Assembly (NCBI GenBank): GCA_026120035.1
Contig: JALRME010000015.1
Location: 947,779 to 1,011,778, forward strand
Length of the DNA stretch: 64,000 nucleotides
Direction: 5' to 3'
Source: Coleophoma eucalyptorum
Taxonomy: Eukaryota; Ascomycota; Leotiomycetes; Helotiales; Dermateaceae
A program made the position numbers and the translations under genes. Positions within the stretch are counted from its first letter, which is position 1. Every line of letters begins with the position of its first letter. Below the pieces are notes generated by a model that saw nothing but the letters and a program-made list of their open reading frames with translations, was not told the DNA's origin and made no database searches. Below are positions 35,577 through 50,700 of the stretch, one piece after another.

Positions 35577-37766
35577 AATATGAAGTCTATCTAATCTAAT
35601 GCGGTGAAATGACTGGCGGTTAGGGGTTTCATGGAGTTCCGAGTCTTGCTTTTATCTTTCTGCGGCACGTTGGTATGACGCTTTGTGTAACATTATCCTT
35701 TTCATGAGATTGTTCCATCCAACGTTCGAAGACACGGGTTTGGCAGTGATTTCTGTCAGCAAAACCAGATTGTGGCGATTCGGAAAACCATCCTGAATAC
35801 AATATGCTGTGCACGCAGCATGCAGTCATCCTACCCGCCTCGTACTTAATCAATGAGGACATGCCGTGCCAGGTGATCATCTCTAGAGTTTCTGCACGTC
35901 ATTCAAGACATACATGCATGCGCATTGCAGACAAACCCTTTTCTTGTTTCCCGCCGGTCGCAGCTGACAAGTTTGTAATCCTTTGAACCTTATACAGCCT
36001 GCTTTACACGTGAGAGTTGGGAGCATACACGACTATTTGCATTGCATGCATTTCTCTTTTTGAACGAGGCACGGGTAGGTGCATGATTTTCCCTGGGCCG
36101 TTGATGCCATGTATCTTCCCTTCCAATTGCCTTCCCACTGCGTCACCTTACCTTACGTGCCGGAATGGCTTCTTGTATACGTGGAGACCCGGACTGGATT
36201 GGACCTGAGTTAAGATGAACTGGAGGGGTGGGGATTGTGCAAGGCATGCAGATCATTGAAGTTTCCATTGTTGTGAGAGGTGACGGGAGGGCTTTTTTAT
36301 GGTGCCACCCTACCTACTACCTGCCTCTTTTGTCTTTTGCGTCTACACACACAAAGAGGAGTTCCCTACAGTTTTTATCCTCCTAGCCTCTCCGAACCCC
36401 CGAACTCGTACTACTTTACCTCATCAGATGCGAGAGAAGGTTTACGTTGTCAGCTGGAAAAGAAAAATAAAAAAAATATAAATAAAAATGAGACTAGTCC
36501 AGAATGACTGGTCATATCCGAACGACCTCGGAACTTAGGGGGGGAGCTCGGTGCTATTTTTTGTCTCTTGGATTTCGGGGGGCTCTTATGTGTGCCTTCT
36601 TCGTCTCCCTGCTCCCTTCTTGCGCTTACGACGTGATAGATTATTGTGATAAACTCCAGACGAAGTTGCTGCCGGGAAGGATGAGACAAATGGGACTAAT
36701 GTCTCGGCCGGGTACTGTTGAGGGTACAATACACTACTGATTTGTTTTTATTTATTTATTTATTTTGGTCCTTGGAGGTATGGATGTTTAGGCTGGTCCA
36801 TAAATGTTTCTGATCCTCGTCTCGTGATTATTGGTGAGAGAGAACAGGAGGATTCTCATTATTATTTACTGCTTCCCATGGCATGGTATGCCCTGCTGTT
36901 GTATTAATCTCGTTGCTATTGCTCCTCCTTGATCACTAAGTCGTCCATCCGGTCTTCTGTCACACGACATATCTACGCTGCATAGTAGCCGAAAGTGGTA
37001 TGGCCCCTGCCTTTGGAATTTGATATCTTATCTATGAATAAATTCTCGTGAGTTTGCTCGACTCTCCGTCTGTCGTCATTCTCGAACGATGGAGCTGGTG
37101 GAGATGGAGAAAGGGGCCTGGAACTGGACTGGGGGGCGGGGGCTAGCCCTTTGGTATCTAGGTTTTACAAATTCAATTTTTATTCGTTGTGGTTGTTCAA
37201 GTTGTGCTCCGATGATAGTGATGTCTATTCTTTGACGCAAGAAATGCTAAGATTTTGGTGGTAGAATCTCAATCGAGAAACTGCAATGCTTGCTTGAGCT
37301 TCAAAATTCGGATTTCACAAAGACCATCTCGGGTTTGAAATGAACCAAGTCTACCTTCTATAAAGTGCCAATGCAATGCTTTGCTTATTCTGGAAGTGTT
37401 AGAACCCGAGAGCTTAAAGGCATGCCAATTTTGAGATTGAGAATGATATATTCCCGTTGTTTCGTTAATGTAAATAGATAACCTGGGTGTAAAAGCATAA
37501 AAAATATGGCGGGCATATCATGCAGTCCACAACTCAGCATCGTCGCTTCCTATTATTCTCGATTAGAACCATGCTGTGAACTAATGAGTGCTTTTTTAGA
37601 GAGCGAAGCACAGTCAATTCCTAAATTTCCTCACACCTACATTAACTCTCCCCGACGGATACGAAATAGTATTCGACATGTTCCGATTAGCATTAATATC
37701 ATTCTCTCCCGTGCACACAAAGCCTGAGCCAGGGGCAGCGATAGCCCCAAAGATTGACAAAGAAAC
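35577..37766. other. Intergenic region, about 2.2 kb, no supported gene
   Basis: Between Lon and the SRR1-like gene. It holds A/T-rich low-complexity sequence (AAATAAAAAAAATATAAATA near 36465 and a TTTA tetramer run at about 36744-36765) and a G-rich patch near 37125-37142. Short ORFs match nothing I recognise. Confidence 0.5.
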
Positions 37767-38715
37767 ATGGCGTCACATCAGCAATGTACTATTAGCCAGA
37801 CCAAGAATGAGTTCGACGAGGTGCAAGCTGTATATAAAGAGGCTCACGAGTTCACGGCACTTCAGAAACAACTCCGCGATTTGCAGCAGGATAATAACAT
37901 GAAGCGAATTGGAAATATTGTTGTACTGGGCACAGGAAGTCCCCAACATCAAGAGGTGGAGATAAGGAAGCAATTTTTATTACGATTTGCCACCGTGTTG
38001 GTACGCTGTTTCTGCCTCGAAGCTCTGGTGAGTTTGGAAAGCTTAGTATACTAATATTGTATAGGCTCTGGCTAAGGAACTTGAATTCCCCAATAATATT
38101 GGGAATACAGCGGCAAATGGATGGCTAAAAGGTCCCTCAAGCAGATATCACGAAAGCTTTTCGGTGGTTGTACAAGAAGATAATTTCAGTGGCAGCGATA
38201 TTGAGTTTCTCGCATCGTTAGGAATCAACTGCGTGGCTGGAAGAAAGGCTTTGAAGAGTATCACTTCAGAGACATTGTTATATGATATTGGAGCGTACCC
38301 AGGGGTCTTTAAAAAAGTCTGTCAAGGAAGCTGGCCGGCCGCTATCATCACTGGGAAGATTGAAGGAGCTATAAAAGCATCAAGAAAAGATGGTCATACA
38401 TATAGCCACGCTGAGAAGAAGGACGTTAGAGATATGGTACAGGACTGCGAACAGCAGCCATTTACAGGCTTTGTTGTTTCTAGCGATCAGCTGAAAGTAA
38501 TGATATATTGGAGGAAGTCGACTCGGAAGACAGTACAGAGGAGCTCTCGCAACTCTGCTCATAGGTTCATGGAGTTCATGGAATCATCAAATCGGCACAA
38601 CTGTAATCAACCACTACTTCACCAAGAGCCAGACCGAGACCTTCCAAGCAGGAAGACCAGCGACCTGTCCTTAAACTCTGCAACTGAGCCCACGCGCTCG
38701 ACTGTCTCAAAATAA
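37767..38715 (+). CDS. SRR1-like domain protein
   Basis: Member of the SRR1 family; the plant founder acts in light signalling and the clock, while the molecular role in fungi is unknown. Exons 37767-38000 and 38065-38715 give 294 aa. The 64-nt intron (GTACGC donor, ATACTAATATTGTATAG end) is preferred to a GTGAGT donor at 38028, which would leave an implausible 37-nt intron. The chosen splice reads FATVL-ALAKELEFP. Family pattern: RIGNIVVLGTGSP (glycine-rich first strand), then VVVQEDNFSGSDIEFLASLGI and TSETLLYDIGAYPG, matching the D-P-x-F/D-x-x-x-L-x-x-x-G and T-L-x-x-x-P blocks of SRR1 domains. The N-terminus is a short Gln-rich helix. The Ser/Arg-rich tail after about residue 225 looks disordered. 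Confidence 0.75.
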
Positions 38716-41700
38716 GACCGAGCCGACTGAATCTCACTGGCAGCTCGATGTAGACCGAGAGGCAAAGCAACAGCTTGAACAACGATTTTGACAAGCAGAT
38801 ATGCTTTCCGGGCTTACGGTCGAGAGAACGCTCTAGATCAAGGGCATGAGTAAAGGTTTGGGAAGTATAATCCCCCTGGCTGTCGAGCTCAAAGAGTTGT
38901 CGAAACTCAAGCTCAGACTGTACAAGCCCTCGACTGGAGAAGCGTGGCAGGAATGAGGACGACACCAGCCTGACCTAGGTTCACAAAACAGACATAAACC
39001 ATCAAACCCTCGCTCGAAATTCAAGGTAGGACTGTGGCATGAGACATAGACGGGCGGGCGGGCTATCCATACCCGAGGGACTGGGAAGCCGCGGAGAATG
39101 CCTGGGAAGATCCAAAGCCAGAATGTAGAGAGTAATAACGAGGGGTATGATCAAAGTGAACATGAGGCCATGATGCAAACTCATTCGGGCCATGTTCTCG
39201 TCAGTGATAGGATGAAGAATTCCACGAGACTTGATACCCGCGGCGCTGCTGCACTCCCTCCGCACTACGGCTGCTTTGGGGTATGCTTGCGGGAAGCGGG
39301 CTGGGCCAGAGCTATATCTGAGGATATATGAACTAATGCAAGAGATGGATCCCCAAGACAGACGGCATGCACGGCACGTTCATATGCATCAGCGTATGCA
39401 CAAACGCATGCAAGGAAAATCAGATCGTCCTCAACGTGGGACCAAGTGAAAGGTAAGACGAAGGAGGCGAGACGAAGCTCGAAACTTTCCAATCACTGAG
39501 CCGGGGCGGAAAACCCGAGACAGTAGCTTCGCCATGGCAGCCTCATGAGAAGCTCGATCAAATCCATCCTTTGCAGCAGATCTACTCCGGCGTGTCCTGC
39601 GTGTTCTGTTCAACGGGGCTGGGATCCTAAGCATTTTCCTGGGCCAAGAGAATTATCGTAGCATGCTCTCGTCTCTTCTTGTTAACATTTAACATTAAGG
39701 TTGCTGCAGATCTGGAGATTCTCGCTTATTGATTGACTTTATGCCTCCCCCTCCCCTCCCCCCTCTCCTCCCCCTCCCACCTCAAAAGTCAATACCCAGC
39801 ATGCTTCTCCTGCCCTGTACATGCAAAACCTTTCGAGTCTAAGAAATCCTCTTGAACAAGGAGGCTCCACGTATGTGTTATTGCTTTTGCAGAGGTTGCG
39901 AGCACATGTCTGATCCTTATGTCCATTTTACCTTTGTTTAAGATATGGACCCGGTGTGATGCTTGGACATTGGCTTCTGGTAAGCAAGCCTAGTCCAAGC
40001 AGCAAAAGAATGGGATTCTAATCACTTCATTCTTACTTGTTAGATTGGCTTTCGCGTTAGAACAAAAAAACAACAACAAAAAGCGCCGGGCAGTTAGTAT
40101 GGTATAATGGATAAAATCGGCGTCATAGTATCTTAGCCACTGTTACATAACAACATAGCTGTGTTGTTAATGCAGTAAGTGGTGACCGGTAGGAGAATAA
40201 GCTACATTCCATTGCCAGACCCCAACCCCACCAGCCCTAAGGTTTACTCGTCAGCCAAATAAGTACGTGCATGCATACATGCATATGCAAACTTCATTAT
40301 CAGCTCTCACTGCAGATCGAATTCCTGCATACATGCTGATGATAGCATTAATGCCGACTAAAACCATTACTGACGTGTGTCGCTAAATCGCAGTAGCCAG
40401 TAGCTGGAACTACATCTTATCTCCTAGACCTATGGTTCCGCTCGTCAAAAATCAGCTTATTTAGGGTTCGTGAGCATAGTTCATGTCCAGCCCAGCCTGA
40501 ATCGGAATGTAGATTGCCGCGCCCGCTCCAAACGATCTCATGACCATAGCTTTGCGGAGAGAATTCCATCAAAGCTTAATGGGCAAAAAGCATACGGCGC
40601 TCTTCACCCCATTGGCACGGAGGACAGGAGAATAACCGTCTTGGTGATTCCGGTGGTATGCGAAGTGTGGTAATTTTTCCATTTTCTCCTATCTTACCCG
40701 CTCAACTATTGGTTTTTTTCTCTTTGATCGCAGGCCGTGCTCCGGGTTAAATGGTACGGGTATGTAGCTGAGGTCTTCGAATTTGGTAACGTCACTGGTT
40801 GGCCACGGCACGGGGATAAATTCAAGCGTCAGATCTTCCTGACCTTAGCTCCATCACATAGCCTATATTGACGATACTATGGCTCTCCCGACGTCAGCTG
40901 TGCAGCAAGGTGACGAAATGGTTAGGACGTACATTAGCCGACGACTACCCAGACTGGATATTCATGCTAGGCTCGGTATATCCTTAGCACGGTCAAACCA
41001 GCCTGCGAATGGATGGCGGAGATCTCGACCGGTACCACCAGGGAAAGCTGACACTGAACTAAGTTGCATGCTCCAGTGCTCGGATTGTCCGAAGTCCGAC
41101 AATGAAAGAGTCTAATCCTTCCAGTCTATCGATGTTGTACATGACCAAGGCCAAGTGATCAGCACAAGCTGCTGCAGGTAATTGTAATCATAATGGTGGC
41201 GCCGTTTCTTTGCACAGACTGCCAAAAGCTGATGGCTTGATCGGATCGATGGCGGTATCTCAGGTCTTTGATGTCTCGGACAACATGTCAAGTCAAGTTA
41301 AGTGGCCAAGCACGAAAAGTAAGCTTATGTAGGAAGGCTAGCTATCTCCACACAGCTATTGGCCTCCTTCCTCCCTTCTCAACCATCCCAAGCGTTAGAG
41401 CCGACTCTACCACTAGCAAAACCACTAAGGTATGTCACATACACTGGAGTATCAGCTACAAACCTACCCTTCAGCCTTGTACTTGACTTCCCGTTGGCAC
41501 AGACCCTGCGGCTAACAGCTACTGTACTACAAAACTATCCTAAGATCGAAAACAGCCCAGTGCCTCAAGTGAGTTGAACGGGTGCGCGATCAAGTAACAA
41601 AGAACGCAGACTAAGTCAGCCAAGGTTTGACATCAGGGCTAACAAACTTCCACACGCATAATTCCCAGTTGCTGGGAAAACCCATGACTACCGAAATTGG

Positions 41701-44700
41701 ACTTTGTAGGGCCCGCCCATCCCTCGATTGAGGGAAACGGTCTCGGTTGGCGCAACAATAGTTTCTTGAGTTTATCGATTCTCCTTTTCTCATCTCCTTT
41801 CTCAGCGCGGCGGGGTTTTCACATTATCGAGTGTAATACGGGAGCAGGACATCTGATCCCTTCCCAAATAAGATCAAGCTTTTGGCTCTTTCAACGGTTG
41901 TGGCTCCCTGTGGCTGTAGATGAGGTTGGGTGTTGGTAGCAGCATCCTGGGCACATTCCCGATTGAGAACACGACTAAAGCTAAGTCGTGCAAGACGAAG
42001 GACTTTGGGAAGGAATTTTCTAATGTCGTTGTGATTTGTGCAGCGATGATAGAATAGAGAGGCTGATCACGAAAATCTCATCTTTGTCATGGCCCAAAGG
42101 AACATCAGATCGGCGACCGCTGGATGTGCGTTTGCATGCAAATCTCACAGACCAGGTCCAATCTCGCCTATGGCAATATTGAAGTTTACTCATGGCATAT
42201 GCCGACTCCAGCCTCCAGATCGCCAGCTGTCCTGTGACAAATATGCCACACGTTGAGGGGCCAGTGACAGTCCCAGCAGGATCCCCAGCACTCTGAAGCA
42301 AGCAAGGTAAGTGAGTAGCTGCTCAAGAGAAAAGTTAAATGAGATCTCCTCGGATCGCTATCAGAGACAGAACGATATTCAGTCGCGAAGCTCCGCTTGC
42401 AAAGCTTCCCGCGCTTTGATATTAAATCCATCCTACGATCATATCATCTCAAGGATTAGATACGAGGGTCCCAAACTTCAGATGAATCCCCAACGGACAA
42501 GATCTCAAGACAAATGAGTTTGAACATCTCTGATCCCGCGCTCCCCCATGTTCAAATGATCCTTTCCCTCTCCTTGCCAGGCTACCATTTAAATTCGTGG
42601 TATAGCCATGGCTCTCGCTGCTATATGCAGGGAAGCGGCGCTCGGAGGGTGGGAGAGGGTTTAAGTTAGACGAGGTCATCCAGCACTGATCTTCAGGATT
42701 CTGTTCCCTTGGATTGCTTTCGCTACCAAATAATGGATTCTTTAGGTAACCAGGACCCAAAAAAAGCTTCTTGATTCTTAGAAGTTCGACTCATGTTCTA
42801 GAAGTAATTTTGTATTGGCGGTTTACGTGGGCGTCCGCGTGGTCGATATGCCCCTCCCCACCCGCCGGCCGCGATATGATATGCTGTGACCAGATGTGAT
42901 TGATGTGTGCGCTGCCGTCCGCGACCCCATACCGTAGCCGATACAAAGTTTTCCTGGATATACTTCTGAGCACACAGTGATCTGCGGCGCTTCGATGCCT
43001 GTTCAGATAAATCCACGTGCCTCTTGGATTGTAGCACGTCCATTCCATCACGACCCGACTCACTGGGAATCTGTGGTGGGTTGCGAAAGCAGTATTTAGA
43101 GGGGCCAAGGGAAAGCGAGCGATTCGATGTACCTACCAGGTGTACCAACTGCAACAATCTCTTGACCCAAGGGGCCCTTTCTGCACTCTCCTCACATAAA
43201 GCAGCGCACAGGCATATAATCTCATTTCAGCTCCCATATCGGAGACTTTTCCTCTCCCTTCTCGGAAAATAATTGCGAAGGTCCTAAACTTGATCGCCGG
43301 GGGGCTCGTGTACAGGTACAGGTACAAGTACAACTTACCACCTGGAAAAGGAAAAGGAGGGTATCCAGTGCACGACCAGGGAAACGAAATGACAATTGAA
43401 AAGGTTATATTTCTCCGGGGTTCGGGATATTATCATCTGCAGGAGTGTTTGAGTGGGAAGGGATCCACGATTGACGAGAAAGAGATTAATCGATGGTCGG
43501 GTGACCTTGCTCTGCTCTTTAGAATTGTGTTGCAAAGTGAAGTCTGTCCTGAAATGAAGATCATCGTATCTTTGAGGTGTAGATCAAGGACTGTAATGTC
43601 TCGCTCTAAATACTTTACGCGAATGCGATGGAGCGCCGCCGTTTTGGGGAGTACCAGCAGCAGGCGCACACAGCCGAAACGAGTAATCAGTGACCGCGCC
43701 GAGGTTGCACATTGAAATTGTGCATGTCTGGTATAAGGTGAAGGGTATGTTGCACATTACGAGTACAGTACACACGGTGCGTTGCCATACGCACGTTAGC
43801 CTCGGTCGTGATTGATATTCATTGCTGGATCAGACGAGGATGGGCTACAATATGCATTTGTGCAAGAGATGAGACGAAGATCTTACATCTGAGGACGGGT
43901 TGATACACGGCAGATCATTGCCTTAGGCGCGGTGATTACCGTTTGGACGAAGCTTGATCGTCCTTTTCCACCACGTAGGATGGCGATGTGCCGGTTGAAG
44001 TGTTCACGAGTTAATTCCGTCTTCAAGGCACGCGAGTCTATGGTTGACGCCGCCTCAGCATCCTTCCGACCCACTGCCCAACAATGAGGCTGTTAATCCG
44101 TAGCACAAACCTTCCGTCCCAAACCATCCCGGCAGAGTTGGGTCAGTATGTAGAGCATGGAGCTCTCTCCCGGGAGCTTGGCATCGAACGACGCTCGCAT
44201 TCCGCGTCTAAGTAACAAAAGGCATGATCAGGATTGCAAATGACGATGGTGGAGATGGTGTACCAGACTATAGGGAGCGGGCAAAGCAAGGGAGAGCGAC
44301 AAAGAAGGGTCTAGGTCTGGCCGTCCGCAACTCTGCTGCTGACAACGAAGTACTGCCGATGCGATGGAGGATTAGGAGCAGGGCACCGCACTCCAAGAAT
44401 ATGGCGAGCATTGCACAGATCGTCGTGACGCTATTGCTTCGATTTGGAAGCTGCCGGCGCAGGTAGGGCGCGCAAGGAAGCGAGATGGGCTTCCTGGCTT
44501 CCTGGTTTCCCTACGCTAGGATAATTCTTCCAGCCTGTTAATCCGACCTGCGGGAGTGTCCTCATCAAGGGAAGGTACCGGCAAGTTCCTCTGCTTGGAT
44601 GGGACTGAAAACCCAAGGAGCGTGCGTGGCGTCCAGTAGTCGTTGCGGGTGCCCGTGATGCCACGAGGTTGATAGGCAGACAATCAGTAAATGCATGGCA

Positions 44701-47700
44701 ATCGCCGTGGCTGATACCCTCGGCCGCTGACAATCGTGGGCTTCAATAAGTAAAGAGGCACGCATCATGTATCAGCATTGTGCTTGGGCTTTGCTTTTGT
44801 TTTTGGCTCCAGCACCTTTCAACTTGGCTTCGGGACTATTGAGGCACCCGTCGAGCTGTGACCAAAAGCTTTGGTTTTTTTTTCTCTCTTTCAATAATGC
44901 CCTTGTCCTTCTGGCTTATTAACCACATTGGTGAGCTTGGGGAAATTTGACAAGGTGGACTCTTTCGCTTCGATCCGAGGGCCAGCCATGAATCATCGCG
45001 CCCGTTACGACTTGTCCAGGCTATCATCTAGGGACGAGTTGGAGGATAATTTCGTAGGCGTACGCCACCGCGTTTCTTTTTTTCTCCCTATTCTTCCTCA
45101 TCCTCCATATGATTAGACCGGTAGAAAACTAGGCGCGACAGAGTCCCGAGCATGCAGGTAATCAAAAATGCGGCACTTGACGATGGCGCTTCGTGTTCAC
45201 AGCACCAAATCTCCTATTGCATGTGTCACCAAGTCGCTTGTTAGGAATGCCTTCCATGCTACTGTTCCAAGTTTCGAGCCAAACCGCCGCCGCCTTGGGA
45301 AAGGGCTTCATCCAAACAAATGCCAAAGTCAAAATTAAGTGCCGAGGAGAATTCCTCAACAATCCTGCTCCAACTTGTGGGAGGAGCGCTTGGAACATAT
45401 TACACCTCGGAGCTTCATCTGTTCCATCTCAAATTTGGTGGTGACACACGAGCACAGGGCTTCCGCTGCGGAAACGAAGAGAGAATCCCAGCTCGGGTCT
45501 GTAGTGTTCTGATGAAATAGCTTAAAACTTCCACAAGGTGTCACAGTGAGTACGAGCAGTGAGCAGGTGGACTAGCTTAAGCTTCAAACTCGTAGCACGT
45601 CAGATGATGATATCGCGGCTTCAGCTTGGTGCAGAAGCGACCGACTTCTCCAAGAGGAGTACAGACGGCGAAAAGTTCCAGTGTCCACTAATGCTTGGAT
45701 TAGGTGTCCTAGTTCACAATGCCATGTAATGCTCTAGGCGCAAACAACTTGGATATATCAGAGTTTCTCTTTGCTTGGTGAAGCTATGAACGGGATGTTG
45801 TCGCAAAAAGGAACAAGGCACAGCTGGCTACCAGGTGGAATTCGGGGAACACGTTCAAAAGCCAAGACCGGAAAGAGTAAGCGGGCGGAAGGCCACGGGG
45901 TGAAAAGGATCATGGCCATTCCTTGCTCACCGTCTCTCTATCCCCTTTGACTTTTTCCTCCCGTTATTGCTTGCAATTTATAAAATGGGTTTCGGAGGGT
46001 GCCTTTACCGCTACGACCTGGGTTGGTCCGGAGTAAATTGATGCTTGGTGCGTGTCAAAACGTGGAAGACTTGGATCCTGGATTGATGAGCCAGGCTCGC
46101 TTGCGCTCCGTCGCTCGCTCTGAGGACCTTCCCTTTCGTTTCCCCTGCCTCCTTCTACAGTACCTTAAGCTAGATACTCTGATTTCGTGGCTGACACTCC
46201 TTGTCCAGGCCCCAGTCTTTTGCTTTCACCTTCGTATAGCAAAGCCTTATCTTTCTAGGTCTGGCTTGCTCGTAGCTTGAGGTTGGTAGTGCTGTACTTG
46301 ACTGCCTAGAGGATCACGGTGATACATATACGTTGCCTTATGGACTGCAGGCGTCACCCTGTCGTATTATTGACAGCGCTTTTGTGCTATATGCATGGAG
46401 TTGTTTTATGCTTTTCTGGAGCCTGCGGATCATATAAGAGAGGGCAGATACTCATATGACGGTGTAATACAGGAAAGGATCGGTGAAAGGAAAGTTGGCC
46501 ACCTGGGTGGAGTCCGGGTCGGGTATCTGGCCTGTCTTACGGAAGATATTTTTCCAGATGTGCACTGCCTAGGCCAGTTGTGGTCCGTTCGGGGTCGTGA
46601 ATGTGGATTCTTGGTTAAAATGATCTTGTATATTTTCCCATCCGCCTTCCAGTACGTTCCGCTGTAACTCTACTGCAGCACCGCCGCTGTGGCACAGCGC
46701 GGTAATGTACCATCCCATCGTGCTCCAGACTTACTGCAGCTGCAAGACGGGCGATGCAAGGAAGAATGGAATATGTATGTACGGGTAATATTGTGCAGCA
46801 TAGCTGAACTGTCAGGCTGCAATGACATCCAGATCGGCGCAATGGGCAGCAACAGCGTCATCTACTAGACGCGGGAGAGAAGGAGGGGTGTAAGGTTGTG
46901 CATACGACAGCGGTCTGGTTAGGTGTATTGGTTGCAATGGTTGGCTGCCTTCAAAGAGTCCAGAAAAAAAAAAGATGGCGTTTAACCAAGTAGCTAATTG
47001 ATGCAGCGCCAACCCTGTACGGGTAGCAATGCCAGCCCGCGAACTGCAAAGATGAGACGTCTCGTCAGGGATAGCAGGGCCTGTCAAAGAGAGAAAAAAA
47101 AAACAGATTATTGTACAGTAGTTGTAGCTTGAATGATTTCCTCTTCCGGAATTTCCTTTCTGCGACAAGATGAAAAAGTTTGGTTTCGGAAGAACTCAAA
47201 TAACCAAGGCAGGCATTGTGTCCTGGTGCTACAGCAGCATTTCGTCATGTTCATCAATTGATCATTTCATTGTCGTGTCTGCAATCAACAGGAAATTGAA
47301 CTCATCGTCTTATTCCTTTAGCAATGGTGCAGCAAGCCTAGCAATCTCGATAGATTGCTCGAGCTATGACGCTTTCTGTAATTTTGGCAAATTTCGCAGC
47401 CATACTACTTGGGGAGACCGCACCGCACAACTGGGACGGACGACAAAGAGAAAAAGCAAAGGCCGGGCAGGTCTGCACGGAAAATAGGCGCATTGTTGCG
47501 TGCGACGGGCCTACCCTGCTCTTGGGGAATCGTTGTTCTTTATGCGTTGTGGCCGAGGCACATGCTCCAGCCTAAAGGGTATCTTATCTTCGGATCACTT
47601 ACTAGGTTGGCGACGCTGCTTCAGAGTCTGACACGAGTTATGTCTGTAGGCACACTTCAGTGACACTTCAGCCACGATATACTCGTAATGGCAGTTGCAA

Positions 47701-50700
47701 AAGAGAGGGCGGCTGAGTGAAGCCTTTTGGTACAGAGGGTCTCAGAGGAGAAACGCAGGGTGGTCAATTCGAAATCCAGGTGCTGCATCGTGAGCATCGC
47801 ATTTGTGTGAGATACGAGCCTAGTTGAGGAAGATTAATGTCCTCGAGACATGGGGGGGCTGCCAACTGTGGCGCTTGCCGTGCTGCCGAGGAAGCAGCTT
47901 GATAGGCCAGATCCATCGCCCATAGCCTGCGCAAGAACTCAAATCTCATTCCCAAATCCAAATCTCGTGGCCTGCCGTAGTTGTCGCTGCAGGTTGCAGG
48001 TTGCAGGCTAGAACTTGTTGGATGGGATGCTTTGTCTTATGGGAATCTGCCCGTATCGGACCACACGCATCCTGCCACTAGATTTTCCGAAGTATTGTTC
48101 CTTCTTGTTCTGGCCGCTCGGGGATGGAATTAAGATGAGGTGGTGGGCAATTGCAACAGCAGCTGCAATCTCAAGATACCATCGACAGCCAACGAATTCG
48201 CGCTTTGTGCAACTCAGAATATGATAGTGCATGGCTCTAGATCCTACTCTGCAGTAGTGAACGGGCTTTGAGACATCTTCAGCACAACCACTGAAAACTG
48301 GTGATCCTGCAATTGAATCGAGTCTGCTGCACTGCACTATTCCTGTAGTCATCTGCAGGTAGCCGTAATGCCCACTCTGTCTTGGGACGACACAAGAATT
48401 GCCCTGGGTAGCAAAGCCGGAGGATGAAGATCGGCAGCAGGATCATGCCTTTGGGACGGGCATTTTCCCTGAGAGCTGTCGGAACATGGGAGGAACACTA
48501 TTCTGATGCTGCTGCTACTGACGATGCGGATGCGGATGCTGATGCTGACGCTGATGCTGCTGCATACGAGACACTCACCCTACTGTTGGTGCGGCGGCAG
48601 CTGGCCAACGCATAAAGGACTGGTGTTCGCTAGCAGGCTCGGACTTCATAAGATTGGACGAACGAAGCAAAAGGCCAAGTTGGGGGGTGGTTGTTGCTTA
48701 ATTGAGCGGATTTTCTCATGGGGCCATGCGCAAGCTGTTTTGGAAGATGAGATGACGGCGTCGATGAGGAGCGCATCGTTTGATCTCCAATAACATCCGA
48801 ATTTTTAAGGTAGGAAGCGTTGTCAAGCAAGACGGAAGTTAATGCAGTACCGTGGGGAATCTCATTACTTTGCAGTTGAACGACCCGAAAACTTAGTGCT
48901 CCTACAGACTAGACAAGCCCAAACGCAGCACGTAGAACGATGGGGCCAGGAAAGGCGGACGACTAGAGTCAGACCTTTGATTCTTCAGTTGTCGCCGGAT
49001 CTTAGCTGTCGTGATGCGCACTTCGAGACAAGACCACTCATCCCGTAGAATACTCACTCAGCACCGGATATCTTAGTCCCTCGTGTCATACATGGTCAGA
49101 GCCCTCCTATAGACTGGGATTTTGGTGATAATAGTCCGATTCAGAGGCTGACAGTGTTCCTTGCCTTGCCTGTACCATGATACTGCCCGCGGCACCACCT
49201 TCTCCCTTCTCGTCAGCATGAATTCTGCACATTGATCGTCTACTAGCACTTGCGTGGATGTGCCGAGTTTGGGCAGCTGCAAAGGGCATGGCTCTGTTCA
49301 ACACGGGCATATTTGCAGCCTCTCCTCTTACATATATCTTATTGCATAATTTCCGGAGCATTGTTTAGAGGGGAAGAGAGTCTGTGAGTACATTGTGCAG
49401 GCGTAGCGAGCCAGGCACAGTCCGCATTCTCCATCTCGACTTCAAATGCACAGATGGGTGTTTAGCTATTTCATTACCACAAGCCTCCCCTTTCCCGATC
49501 GACGACGGAAAGACGAAGACGTCTGAGAACAACGAGGTTGACTTACTGGGAGCTCTCACGTGTGTCTGTGGTTCTCCTTGGTCTTATTTCCTTCTGCTGG
49601 CTGCACTTACTCTGGCGACTTACCGTGCCTTACTTCGGGCCCCTCAATAGTCGACAAGTTACTCCGTTCTGTGCACCACACTGTTGGGAACAAGTGACGA
49701 CTTTCCATCAGCGCCGTTCTAACTTGCCGTTTCCCATTTCCCGAGCCAGATCCAGGTTTCAAACACAAGAATACTCAGCATCAGTCAGCCCTTCTACTTA
49801 TATACGCTTCGCCCCCTTTCCGCCCTCAAGTCCCGTAGCCGGTGCGGATAGTATTGTCCATCCAGATTTCAATCCTATCAGAGCCAGAACCAGAGCCAGA
49901 ACCAGCCAAGTCGCTCGAAGGTACGTACTCTATCCTTTTCTTTTTCTTGTTCGGCAGCACGAGTCAGCCAGGGCAGTCCAGTCCATCCGCTGTGGACATA
50001 CCACTTACAGCATCACCACTACCGCTACCGCTACCGCTACCGCTACCACCACTACCACCACCTTTGTTCCCATTCTCTTCTGGAGTCTCCCGTCCGTCTC
50101 TGCTTCCATCATCCCGTCTGTCCGTCTTCCCCGGGCCTTAAACCAAAGGGCGCTGACTACTGGGGAACTACTGGAGCCGCTGGGACGACAATCGCGCATC
50201 GGTCAGTGGTAGTCTCGACGGTGTAAAGCCATCGTTGACTGCGACCCATCTCAGCCATGCCATGTTCTGCCACGCCAAACTCAACAGCAGCGCCGCCTAG
50301 TGTCAACGGTCCTCGGGCCCGTGGACTTGCTCTGCAACAATGTCCACAATATTGATTTTTCGAGCGCGCAACTGCAAATAGTTTGCCTAGTAGTAGCAGG
50401 ACAGATCTGATCGGCAGCCGTTTGGGTGGTCGGAAGCAGCAGCGCCAGCGGAGAACCACCACCTGCAGCGCACCCACAACCTGGACCTGGGCAGTACCGA
50501 CTGGAGTGGAGCGGAGTGGACTGGACGCTCTGCACTGAATTGCTTGCTGCACGCAACAGCCACACCGAATTAATTGTCAATTCCTCTGGAGAGCTAAAAT
50601 GCTAATTGTTCTTTGCTGTCGGGCAGGGATGCCGAATTGACGGGCCCTCCAACACGCCCTTGACCCTCACAGCTCTTGACCAGTTCAGATCCTGTCGTCG

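Noticed and set aside
40085..40150. tRNA-like A box (TAGTATGGTATAATGG)
   Set aside because: No B box or cloverleaf follows, and no T-loop sequence is present.
43290..43715. 141-codon ORF in the gene desert
   Set aside because: No homology recognised; it begins in a short GTACAG repeat and has no start context.
49538..50212. 224-codon ORF on the plus strand
   Set aside because: Runs through simple ACC/CCGCTA repeats; Thr/Ala low complexity comes from the repeat.
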